Assembly: GCA_963555705.1 (NCBI GenBank) | Contig: OY743170.1 | Location: forward strand, 11,695,096-11,759,095 | Source of the DNA: Ligustrum vulgare | Taxonomy: Eukaryota; Streptophyta; Magnoliopsida; Lamiales; Oleaceae | Direction: 5' to 3' | Length of the DNA: 64,000 nucleotides | Shown here: in pieces, positions 30,992 to 40,978 of the stretch | Layout: each line of letters opens with the position of its first letter | Numbering within the stretch: position 1 is the first letter of the stretch | Made by a program: the position numbers and the translations under genes | The notes under the pieces: model-generated | Databases searched by the model: none | The model's input: only the letters and a program-made list of their open reading frames with translations | Told to the model about the DNA's origin: nothing

Positions 30992-33160
30992 CTATTTGTG
31001 GGATTTTTAAAAAAACACCCAATATAAGGAATATTCTTTAAGTTCTTTAGATTAAAAGATTTATGGGTTAGTTAAATATTTTTCAACACATTTTATAATA
31101 TAATTTATATTTCTAAAAAAAAAAAACTAATAATATTTTTTCCAATTAGTTACACTATCATTATAAGAAAAAATCACTTTTAAAGAACACATTTCCCTAA
31201 CAACACTTTTCAAATTAGTTCTTTAGACTTAACTTAATATTTTTTAAACAAACTTAATATTTTTTAAACATGATTTCAAGCAAAATATTTTCTCAAACCA
31301 CTTTAAAATTACACATTCTCTCTCCACTTTTCAGTCATATACTTTACATCAAAAAAATTACATTTTTTTTTTGTTTTTGTTTTTTGTCTTTCTTTAAAAA
31401 AAAACTCTGAACAAACTAAAACTAAATGAACATTATTTTACTATTTTCACATTAAAAACTTTTAATGAATCGAAAATATTGAAGTGTTTTTTAACGAAAC
31501 CCACCTCCGTTAATATTCCGATTCAATGAATGATTTCTTTGACCAATACATGGATGCTTTTACCGAAAATACATTATGTGGTGCCGCCTAGAGAAATGGA
31601 AAATATCTGTGCGGACAAATTTTGTTAGTATTTTTTCTATTGTTACTATCCTTTTTTAATGTAGTAATAAGATAAGATGAATATGGATAATGGACTCATA
31701 AGTGACCAGTAATAAACGCAAAGTACAAATTGAAAATTAACACTTGTACAAAAAAATTTCAACAAACACGCTTAAAATCAAGAATTGACAATATTATAAT
31801 TTTTACAAACTACACAATACAAATTTCAATTCCTTTTTAGCAAACAATAAATCAAAATATTAAATGCTAAAATTCTAGTTCTTGTAGGCACGACTGCAGA
31901 ACATTGGAGCAGTCGGGCAGATCAAGTAGTTAGCGACTAGGGTTACGGAACTGACTGTGGTGGAGGTGGATTGGGTGCGACTGGAAGTCGACATCCGTAA
32001 TGATGATGGGACGACGATCAATCAAGTGAATGAGAATCATGTTTGGACTTTGAAGAGGAGGACAATGCTGTGGTACGCTGGTTACTTGTAGTCTGGTCTC
32101 ATTCATTTTATTGAAGTTAAATAGAGAGAAAGTAGTTAAGGATTTGGATTAATGGATGTCCTATTAACTATTGTCATAGCCCATTTCATTGGATTTGGGC
32201 TAGGGATTTTAAGGATCAATTGGAAATTAAAGATTAAAAAAGCAATAAATAAATAAATAAATAAAAATTGGCCGAATGATCCAGCTTGTGTAACAACCCA
32301 CATTATATTTCATTTTAGGAGATTTCAATTTTGACATTTTTGCCTAATGTATCGATACAAACAGTTGGTAACTTAGGTTTTAAGATACGTTTTAGCTCAA
32401 TTCTGTAGATTAACATTTGTCAAAACATTGGCCAAGTCAAGTTCTTACCTTGATGAGTCAGATTTAAAGTAATTACATGCATGGAGCCACCTCTAGCTTT
32501 CATGGTGTGACTATCCTAAGCTACTATAGGTCAATGATGGTACCAGTCCTCCAATCAACCCATAGCTTGGTGATTACAATGCAAACAGTCCTCTCTTTTA
32601 ATTAGACTTCAGCTTTGATTACTGAAAATGCACCACAATCCAAAGATCTAATCTGAAAAGCTTCAAAAAGTTTAAGGTATTGAGTTTCATTTCTCTTTCA
32701 ATTCTATCAAGGCATGCTAATGCCATAACATGACCTTGATAAAGCTCAACTTAGGTTTTGTAGAGATTTCACATCATTGAGATGTCAAGAAACATTTAAA
32801 ATTAGATTCTGGTTAGAATTTATTACAAAAATAGATCTGCGTGAATCTATACATGTATCGATACTTTAAGCAGTATATGCTAAAACAATATTCTAATTTC
32901 ATCTCTTTTATCATTTTCAAGCACCCTTTAAACTGTGAGTAACTTTGGTTTTGATTTCTATATTATCCTGTAATATTTGTCAATTGATATATTACGAAAT
33001 TTCATAAACAAGATTTTTTGCATTGATATTACATTCATTTTTATATCGCCTGTTTATTTGTCTAACGGCACCTGTTAATTTGTGCCATATAGTAGTTATG
33101 CCTGTTAAATGATTCGTAGAACAGCGCGCATGTTAAATTCAGATGTTTAAGTCCATGCCT
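30992..33160. other. Intergenic DNA, no gene recognised
   Basis: AT-rich DNA with a short GC-richer island near 31,890-32,080, repeated ATAAATAAATAA near 32,250, and CTAATGTATCGATACA / CATGTATCGATAC words near 32,340 and 32,865. A TGTAACAACCCACATTAT motif at about 32,289 resembles the start of some gypsy LTRs, but no partner or target duplication was found. Nothing can be supported as a gene. Confidence 0.5.
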
Positions 33161-33161
33161 G

Positions 33162-33763
33162 TTATGTGCCCATTTGGGTTAAAAATTGATTTGTAATATG
33201 ATTCCCATGAAAAGTCATAGTTTTGAATTTTGCAACTAGAGTGAATGTCTCTGCGTAGTCGATGACATAGGTCTTTATAAATCCTTTGGCTACTAAGAGA
33301 GCCTTGTATTTTTTGATGGTTCCATCTTTTTGTATTTTATGGTGAATACCCACTTGCACCCAATTGGTCATTTTCCTCTCAGTAATTCCATTATTTTCTA
33401 AGTTTCATTCTTGTCCAAGGCTCTCATTTCTTCCATCATTTCCTTTCTCCATTCAGGTATTTTTAGGGCCTCCTGGATATTATTTGGAATTTACGTACTA
33501 TTAAGCTTAGAGGTAATGCAGTGGAAGCCTGAAGAAAGATTATTCTAAGATACAAAATTGGAAATGGGATGAAGTGTACACGTACAATGTTTTTTCCTAA
33601 GTGCTATAGGTAAACCATCATGGGTGAGGAAATTACCTGTATCAGATAATGGCTCATTTACAGTTGGAGTTGTCACCAGGTTAGATTCTTTTGGTGCTTT
33701 TGGTGTGAGACTCTTTATGCCTCAGTTTTGGCCTCTGTGAATAGACAAGTATATCTTTGCCTA
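33162..33763 (-). pseudogene. Ty1/copia reverse transcriptase N-terminal remnant
   Basis: The minus strand carries the start of a copia RT: a PEWRKEMMEEMRALDKNETW stretch (about 33,400-33,470), then a KW-type segment, HKIQKDGTIKKYKALLVAKG and YAETFTLVAKFKTM at 33,235-33,371. After that the similarity stops, so the 3' end of the element (rest of RT, RNase H, LTR) has been lost. Stops and substitutions make it non-functional. It belongs to the same copia copy as 34,472-34,955 and 49,366-51,669. Confidence 0.8.
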
Positions 33764-33771
33764 CATCTTTC

Positions 33772-34471
33772 TAGAGGTGTCAATCTCGGTAGTCTGGGCC
33801 GGGTTGGCCAGCCAACATAGAAGTCCAGTAACAGCCCGCTTAAAAAAAGTCCGCTTGCTGCGGGTTCCGGGCCGGTTCCGGCTCAACCCACAAATTTCGA
33901 ACTACAACCCAGACCTGTCTGCTAGCCCATGCAGGTCATGGTTCATTCTGATTTGGCCTGTGTGAATAAAAACATATATTTTTTCATATTTATAGCATTT
34001 TTTTTGACAAATTTCTAAATACAAAATGATTAAAATGATAAATTCATATTTATACCATAAAATATTTACATAGAATTTAAATTTATATTATATGTTACAC
34101 GAATTACTTCTAAATTTGCAAATTTAAATAAAACATAAACAAATAACAATTAAATGCTAAATGTATTTCTAATTACTATTATCAAAGAATATTACGTTTC
34201 TTAGCTATTAGGGAGAAAAAATAAGATTTTGATTTAAAAGTTGTATTAGAATTTGTAGAAGAAGAGAGATTTTCAATGTTACCATATGTAATAAAAACAA
34301 TTTTTTTCACTGGCCAACGGGTTAACTGCGGCCCGCGAAAGTTTGACATGCGAAACCCGCTGATCACAACTTCTTGACCCATGAACCGCCCGCACGGGTC
34401 AGCCTGCGGTCCTGGGTTGATCCGAGCCGATTTTCACGGGTCTAGTCGACCCATCCGTTTTGACTCCTCTA
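33772..34471. mobile_element. Non-autonomous hAT element (MITE) within copia
   Basis: A 700-bp element whose ends read TAGAGGTGTCAA and, inward from the right, TAGAGGAGTCAA. It is flanked by CATCTTTC (33,764-33,771) and CATCTTCC (34,472-34,479), an 8-bp duplication with one change. GGCC/CGGG-rich subterminal patches enclose an AT-rich core. It has no transposase, and the short ORFs inside are spurious. Confidence 0.85.
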
Positions 34472-34479
34472 CATCTTCC

Positions 34480-34955
34480 CCGTGCATGTAAGTGTTCTTC
34501 TGTATATGGTAAACTAGAATGAAGTAATAGTATCATTATTTTGTTCAGGTTTGAGTTATTGTGATGATTCTAAGGGTGAGTGGTCGAAGTCTAAGAAACG
34601 ATCTTCATTACAACTACAAGTCTCCCCCTAAGGAGAAGTGTTTTGAAATTAGTTTTTTTCCCAGAGAATGTGACGTCACGAATTATACATACCCTTTTTG
34701 TAGATGGATTGTAAAATTAATAACCCTTTTGTATGGGTGAATAGCCAATAAAAACACATTTGAGTGTCTGGGGATCTAATTTTCTTCGATTTTGAGAGTG
34801 GTCATGAATAAACGTTGTACAACCGAACACTCTTAGTTGTAGGTGAGAGTATAGGTGTGAAGTTTGGAAAAAAAATTTGTAAAGTTTTGAGTGGGGTTTC
34901 GAATGAGAGTACTCTAGGTGTCTATTTTTCTTTTTGACGATGCCATTTTGTTGTG
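34480..34955 (-). pseudogene. Ty1/copia integrase C-terminal part
   Basis: The minus strand reads HTPQQNG at the edge of the inserted LTR, then LRVFGCTTFIHDH, LDPQTLKCVFIGYSPIQKG and VTFSG, the standard copia integrase tail. Stops interrupt it. The catalytic core continues on the other side of a 14.4-kb insertion, near 49,366. Confidence 0.88.
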
Positions 34956-35207
34956 GAGTGTGTTATCCGAAGAGTAACTAACCAATAAGGGGTGAATTGG
35001 TTTCTAAAATTTTTGATGAATAATCTCAAACTTAAAACCAATAAATACAAGTATAAACATTTAGGGTAACAAGAGATGCAAAGTAACTCAACTATTAATA
35101 TAGTATGCTATAAAGATGCAAACTTAAATAATAAAGCAAGTATAATACTTAGAGATAGTATTGCATAATATAGATTGATAGAAAATAGTAAATGCAATGT
35201 GAGTAAG

Positions 35208-36652
35208 TGTTCACCGATATCTCGCAATACGAAATATCCCCGCAAGTGAACGGGTCGTGAAGAGTAGTTAAAATGGACCTAAGAGTCCGGATTATCGTTC
35301 CCACGAGGACCGTTAATAAGTACCGAAATGTGTAAATTCTTATCCCTATTTGAACAAATAAATGAGTTTTTGATTGTTTGGACACTAATGTTTATAACTA
35401 TGACTAACAGATTAAAACTTTGCACAAAATTTAGGTTTCGCAATTGCTGATTGTTTTTAAGTATGATTGAAAGTGGTTGGGATTCACGAGTTCACCTAGC
35501 CAATTAAATCAATTCCTGTTCCAGATTTTATTTTCTAAATATGTGATCGATCAAGTTCACTAAATTAAGTTGAGATTCCTCTCTCGAGTTTAAATCAACT
35601 CTACCTAGATAAGTCAACCTTGTATCTCTACAGCGGGTCCGAATATTCCTTACCTAAATGCATTACATCGAGAACTTAAACATGATCGCACTAATCACGA
35701 AAGTATATCTCTATCTCTCGTTCAATTAATGAATTCATTACCTAGATCTATGTTATTAACTCACCTCTCGAATTATGGAAATAACACATAGAGTCATGAA
35801 TAAGTGGCCAATTCATTCAAGCATTAAACGCAATAATAAACCAACACATGAATTACGGCGTTAAAACAAGGAACATGGAATTAAAGTAATATGACTAGGC
35901 TACGTCGTGGTTCCCAACGTTAGGATTAATTACACATAATAACTGAATAATAAAAACAATCTGAATTAAAATTAAACATGCTGGAATTTATGAATTCAAC
36001 AATGAGAAAAGAAGTCTTGCACCAAGATTTGCTTTCCCGTGTTTAGCTCCTATTTTCCTGTGCTTTTCTGTGCTTGAGTCTCCTCGTCAATTCGATGTTG
36101 AATAGCCAAGAATCCTCCAATATTCAGCTCTGCACAAAACTGCTCTTTTGTTCCTCACACCTCTGTTACCACTTAGGTCAATTTCCCCGAGTCTCCCTCT
36201 TAAAATCGCGCACAAAAGCCCAGTACAGGCCCAGTCGGACACCCACGCGATCGCGTGGTTGGTACGTCAGCGATCGCGTGGGAGAGCCTTATTTCGCTCT
36301 GCATGCATTTTGTCGCCAAGTCGCGATCACTGACCTTGAGCCTCAGCGATCGCGACCTGGAGGTTTGACACGCGATTCGCCATCTTTCTCTTGGCCTTCA
36401 AGTTGGTCCCCTGATTTTATTTACAAAATGAATCCCCCACTATTGATTTGATCAATTAGACCCTAGAATTTCTGTTTCTCTTCAATTCTCCTTCTTTTGA
36501 CCTTTATTTCCCGTAATTGCTTCCTTGTTCCTCTTTTTGACTAAAATATGAAATAACAATTATTAAATACAATTTAGGTAGAATAAATTCATAAATCAAC
36601 ACGGTAAATTCTCATTTTGGCATATCCTCAAGTGTATAAAATACACCTATCA
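35208..36652 (-). repeat. Athila 3' LTR
   Basis: It starts TGTTCACCGATATC and ends ACACCTATCA. It contains two adjacent GCGATCGC-based hairpins (36,242-36,282 and 36,320-36,356). The ORFs at 36,074-36,451 cross these and are not genes. Confidence 0.95.
36242..36356. repeat. Paired GCGATCGC hairpins in the Athila LTR
   Basis: Hairpin A has arms CCCACGCGATCGC (36,242-36,254) and GCGATCGCGTGGG (36,270-36,282), a perfect 13-bp stem. Hairpin B has arms GTCGCGATCACTGA (36,320-36,333) and TCAGCGATCGCGAC (36,343-36,356), one mismatch. This is the most GC-rich part of the LTR. Confidence 0.9.
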
Positions 36653-36674
36653 AATACCCCCAAACTTGAATTGT
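36653..36674 (-). other. Athila polypurine tract
   Basis: The minus strand reads AAGTTTGGGGGTATT immediately before the 3' LTR, the usual Athila plus-strand primer. Confidence 0.85.
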
Positions 36675-38240
36675 TATTCGTCCTCGAATAACGGATGATG
36701 ACTTACAAAATCAAATAGACACGATATAAGGTATTTTTGTTGTGCCAACATGCTTACCATATGCCTCCACAGTCCAAATCAATTTACGCTCTAAGCACGA
36801 GTTATGAACAACAATGTAAAATACTTTCTAGTTATATCATGCCAGAGTTTCAAGTGTGTGTGTGAATAACCAATGTCAAACGCATACTTATGCAAAAGAT
36901 GTGCTCAACACTGTGTGGCTCATTATGCATAATCCAGCCCGAATCCCATGTGGTCAATCTATGATTTCTAATAAAATTCCTTTCAACGCTCATGGATGAT
37001 CACCACTTTCTGCTTTTTTCTCTCGCATCCCAGGTTTTTATCTATGTGGGTTCTAAAAATATTCTTAGCTTTTTCCACACAAGGCAGTCAAAATCAGAAA
37101 TATGCATGCACAACAGATCAAAAGAAAGCAGTCCCCACTTCTACAACCTCAACCACCACAGTTCAGTCAACAAAGCTTATACCATGCAATATTATTTTTT
37201 TTATGGACGACTTTTTCTTTTAATTGTCCCTGTCTTTTACCATCTTTGTGCAGAACTTTTCATACGGGCTTTCTATATGACCCCTGTAGCGAGCTTTCAG
37301 ATCGGTAACTCCCAAACCAGACGGCTTTAGGGTACCAGGTTCAAAGAACCCCTCAGACGTACTTGCCCGAGTCATAAAGGCTTAAACAAAAAAGTTAAAG
37401 ATGTTATAATGTCTTATGTGTAAGTCCACTCTCCGTACTTGCTTTCTAATTGACCCCTGTAGCGAGCTTTAGGTCGATGACTCCCAAGCCAGTTGGCTTT
37501 AGGGCACCAGGTTTGAAAGACCCCTCGGACTTACTTACTCGAGTCAAAAAGGCATTTGAAGAGCAGAATAAGACCTTCAGCATTTTTCTGTTTTTATGCT
37601 GGAAATGGTTTATACCAGTTGACCAAACTGCACTGACTAAAGTGCAAAATCAAAAACCACAGACTTCCAACCTGCCAACACACACAAATTCCAACCATTT
37701 TACCCCCAAACTTGCATTTTAGCATGATTGGTTCTAATTTAGGGATGGGATGTCTAACGATCTAAGTTCAGGGATTTTTGAGTCATTCTTAAGTTCCAAT
37801 TGCACAAACTCTACCCCACATGTATTAAACACAATCCCACACACAAGCAATTACCCAACATTGGCTATGTGCGCAAATAAATATGAATCTAGCAAAACAT
37901 AACTAGTTAAGAAATAAGTTCATGCTTTCATGTTATTCAATTTTCAAGCCTAAACATAAATTGATTCATACTATTTCCTAGGCAATAAGTGTGTCAACAT
38001 TTTTTTTTTTTAAACATCAAATAAAAGGACCAAGTAGTTGCATTGATTAATAGAGGTTTGAAGAGTTACAGACTATTAATGATCGAAAATAAATACAGCC
38101 TAAAATTAAACAACCACCCCCAAAATTTAAAAATTACATTGCCCTCAATGAACAATAAAGCAAGAAAAAGATCAAAAATGGAAGGCAAGATAAAAAGAAA
38201 AAGATCAAGAACGTCCTGGGGGTAGGTCCTGCGGCTGTGG
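36675..38240. other. Athila 3' non-coding region with a 173-bp-period duplication
   Basis: There is no ORF of note. Two copies of a segment of about 115 bp (37,268-37,382 and 37,441-37,554) contain GACCCCTGTAGCGAGCTTT, CCAGNNGGCTTTAGGG and ACTCGAGTCA-like words. The remainder is AT-rich and resembles spacer found near Athila 3' ends. Confidence 0.7.
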
Positions 38241-39562
38241 CTAAGATGGTCCTGCTGCGTCGGAATCCAATCTCCCTTCTATCCTATCCAATCTCGCCTC
38301 AATCCCCTCAGATCTCCGCTCGATTCCTTCCAGTCGGCTCTCCATAGAGAAGAGCCTGGCCTGTATCCGTGACAACTGACCGCTGAATTCTGTCATCGTA
38401 TGTCGCATGATGCGCTGCTCCCCAGCGATATTACCTTGAACCAGACGGTCAAGTCGTTGTTCCAAGATTTCTAACTGCCTGTGCTGTGCAACTTCAGCCT
38501 CCCTCCTCAAGTTAACGGCGCGAGTAAGGTCAGTCAACTCCAAAAGTATCTGCCGTAGGAGCCTCTCATCTCCAAGAGGAGCTGGCACATGTGCTGGTGC
38601 AGCTGGAGCGGCTGGTGCGGATGGTTCTGCTCGTACAGCTGGGTCAACAGGGGCAACAGGATCCACTGGGGCTGGTGGAGGAGCAGGTGGACCTCGCTGT
38701 ACCCTAGGCCTCGTGCTCTCTCGGGTGCGTCTGCTGATAATGGCCCCGAGAGGTGCAGGTTCTTCAAGGGGTAAAATATGCACTCCTTCGGCCACGCAGA
38801 TCGCACTGATCAAACAAGGAAACATGATCTGGCGGCCGGAGTCCAGTTGGGAGGCAAGTGTGATAATAAAATCAAAAATGTGCCTCCCTAAATCCAACTT
38901 GCGCCCCTGGCTAGATGATGAATTAAGCGGGCCCGGTCTTCATTAAACTCTGTCCTGTGGGAAGTGGGATCGATGTTATGGCACATGAAGATGTGCAGGA
39001 CCCTGATACTCTCTGTGAGCTCCCCATGTTCAAAGCGCCCTGGCTTCACCAACTCCACATGCTGCCGGCCATACAGGAAGTCAGTAATCAAATCAATGTC
39101 CAAATCACTAGGGACCGGCTCAATCCCCTCTCGTGTAAGCTCCAAAACCCGCTCAATGACAGCCGGGGAAAATCGGATCCATTTACCACGCACCCAGGTC
39201 TTATACCTGTGTGGGGCACCTTCTGTCTCGATGGCATGGTTGAAGTTGGCTAGGAACTCCTTGACCAAAAGTGGATATGGCTTGTACGGTGTGCCTGCCA
39301 ATTTGTGCCAACCAGCTCTCTCTATAAGGTGGGCGAGCTCAGTATCCGGGAAATCGGCTACAATGACCTCACGTTCATTCCACATTTTCTTCCCCTTAAG
39401 CAGCACATCATATCTGCGCAATTCTTCGCTCCCCACAAACCTTTGTATATCTCCTATGTTCCCCTGATCAACCTCAGGATCCGCAGAGGAGGATCCTCGT
39501 TTGCGCTTAGAAGGCCCAGCCTGTCCCTTCCCTTTCTGAGCAGCCGTGGCTTTCGGAGGCAT
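38241..39562 (-). pseudogene. Athila env-position ORF, one frameshift
   Basis: From the ATG at 39,562 (MPPKATAAQKGKGQ) the frame runs to 38,888. A one-base indel near 38,900 moves it to the frame that ends at 38,241. The first part is basic, then carries the plant-transposon-protein region found between pol and LTR in Athila elements (AGWHKLAGTPYKPYPLLVKE, TWVRGKWIRFSPAVIERVL, RVLHIFMCHNIDPTSHRTEF). The second part has a Pro/Ala-rich linker (APAAPAAPAHVPAP) and a C-terminal coiled coil of 7-residue units (MESRLEGIERRSEGIEARLD). No signal peptide or membrane segment is evident, so calling it an envelope is not justified from sequence. Confidence 0.8.
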
Positions 39563-39846
39563 TATTGTACCTACACAGAGCAAACGCATCATTAGAACCA
39601 ATGTGAGAGTGGAAAAAGTATAAGAAAATTTTTACAAACCCCCAAACTAGTGAGAAAAATAAATGAAAGACAAACAGCCCGACTGGTGCTTTTCAACCTC
39701 GGTTGTCGTGACCAAAAAAGTAAAATTATTGAAACGTGTCCCGAGCACAATAAAGTAGTACAATCCAAGAGTAGCATATGAAAATTTAAGAGCAGACAGA
39801 AATCAGATGCACATAGAAAAATCGCGATGAAGTGGTGACGCGAGTG

Positions 39847-39917
39847 TGCAATGGCCTTGCAGTGGCCCTGCAGTGGCCTTGCAGTGACCCTGCAGTGGCC
39901 CTGCAGTGACTGCAATG
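39847..39917. repeat. 11-bp tandem repeat with PstI sites
   Basis: About six units of TGCAGTGGCCC/T (variants with GACCC and CAATGG), located just upstream of the env-position ORF in the direction of Athila transcription. Confidence 0.9.
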
Positions 39918-40978
39918 GTGCTAGATATTGAAATATGCAACTTGAGGCAATGCAAAGAGTCAAACAGCGAGATTATAGCACAAAAACAGTGAAAAACATG
40001 TAACAAGGATATGTGCCCGAGTGAATTTTCCAAATTGCATCAAAACTTTCGTTGGGAAATTTCATCGAACACTTTGAAGGCTGTACTCAATATATGCATA
40101 AATCACAACCTTGGGCAAATGAAGTTACCCAAAAATATTACCCCATCATTTCCACACATATCCAAACCAAAATCTACCCTAAGCCCAAACTCCAATCGAT
40201 CAAATAAACATAATCTCAACAATAGGGCACATTCGGTCAAAAGGAGAGAAATACAAAAAATAACATGAGTGCATACCTTGATAATGTGATTAGGGGTGTT
40301 GAAAATAGTGATGATGCACGAGAAAGATGGTGGTAATCTTCAAGAATCGAGGGATGACCCAACTAGTGGCGAGAGAGGGATGGTTCACCCGGCAGCGATA
40401 TGAATAGCCAAATGACTGCTGCCGGGTTTAAAAAATGAAATCTCGCGCCCAGGTCACCCACGCGATCGCGTGGGTATCCTTCCAGCGTTCGCGTGGGTAC
40501 GTAAAAAAACTTCTGCTGACAATTATGCGGCAAGTCGCGATCACTGACTTGGTAAATCAGCGATCGCGACTATGCCTTAAAATATATATATTTTTTTTAA
40601 TTGGTTATATGAAATTAAGTTAATATGAAACAAATGCCACGAAATGATAGAAAAACGTGGATGAGCATGAAAATCGACATTAACCCTTGCACAACTCGCG
40701 AGGGGGTCGGGAGTGACAACTAAAATCTATAATTCTCAAAATTACCTAGAAATTTGAAAATATGCCTAAAATGCCAAATCATGCAAAGAGGGACTGACAT
40801 GAATGAAACGAGCACAAAAATGTTTGAACACATACGAAAACATCCAAAGACTCACTAATGCAAATGACATGAAAGCAACAACGATAAAGAATTGATAAAA
40901 ATACGAAACTAAGGTAAACATAAAACATAAAAATTGCAAGAGAAGAAAAATTGGTTTGCCTCCCAACAAGCGCTCCGT
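39918..40978. other. Athila spacer between pol and the env-position ORF
   Basis: Non-coding DNA of about 1 kb. It contains a second set of the paired GCGATCGC hairpins (40,457-40,570) also present in the LTRs. No splice site can be fixed by eye. Confidence 0.65.
40457..40570. repeat. Paired GCGATCGC hairpins, internal copy
   Basis: Arms 40,457-40,469 / 40,485-40,497 (12 of 13 pairs) and 40,534-40,547 / 40,557-40,570 (13 of 14). The stem sequences and order are the same as in the LTR, while the loops differ (TATCCTTCC-like against TTGGTACGT-like), which suggests the stems are what is kept. Confidence 0.9.

Noticed and set aside
32280..32900. Possible gypsy LTR starting TGTAACAACCCA
   Set aside because: No matching end, target duplication or partner copy could be found.
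33777..34382. ORFs inside the 700-bp hAT MITE
   Set aside because: They cross terminal and subterminal repeats and show no protein domain.
36074..37722. ORFs in the Athila LTR and 3' region
   Set aside because: The first set is repeated in the other LTR, and the rest read across conserved non-coding blocks. No coding signature.
38241..39562. Retroviral envelope protein in Athila
   Set aside because: No signal peptide, furin-type site or transmembrane helix could be seen. Only the genomic position matches.
38534..39595. Plus-strand and alternate-frame ORFs opposite the env-position ORF
   Set aside because: Shadows of the GC-rich coding sequence on the minus strand. No domain recognised.
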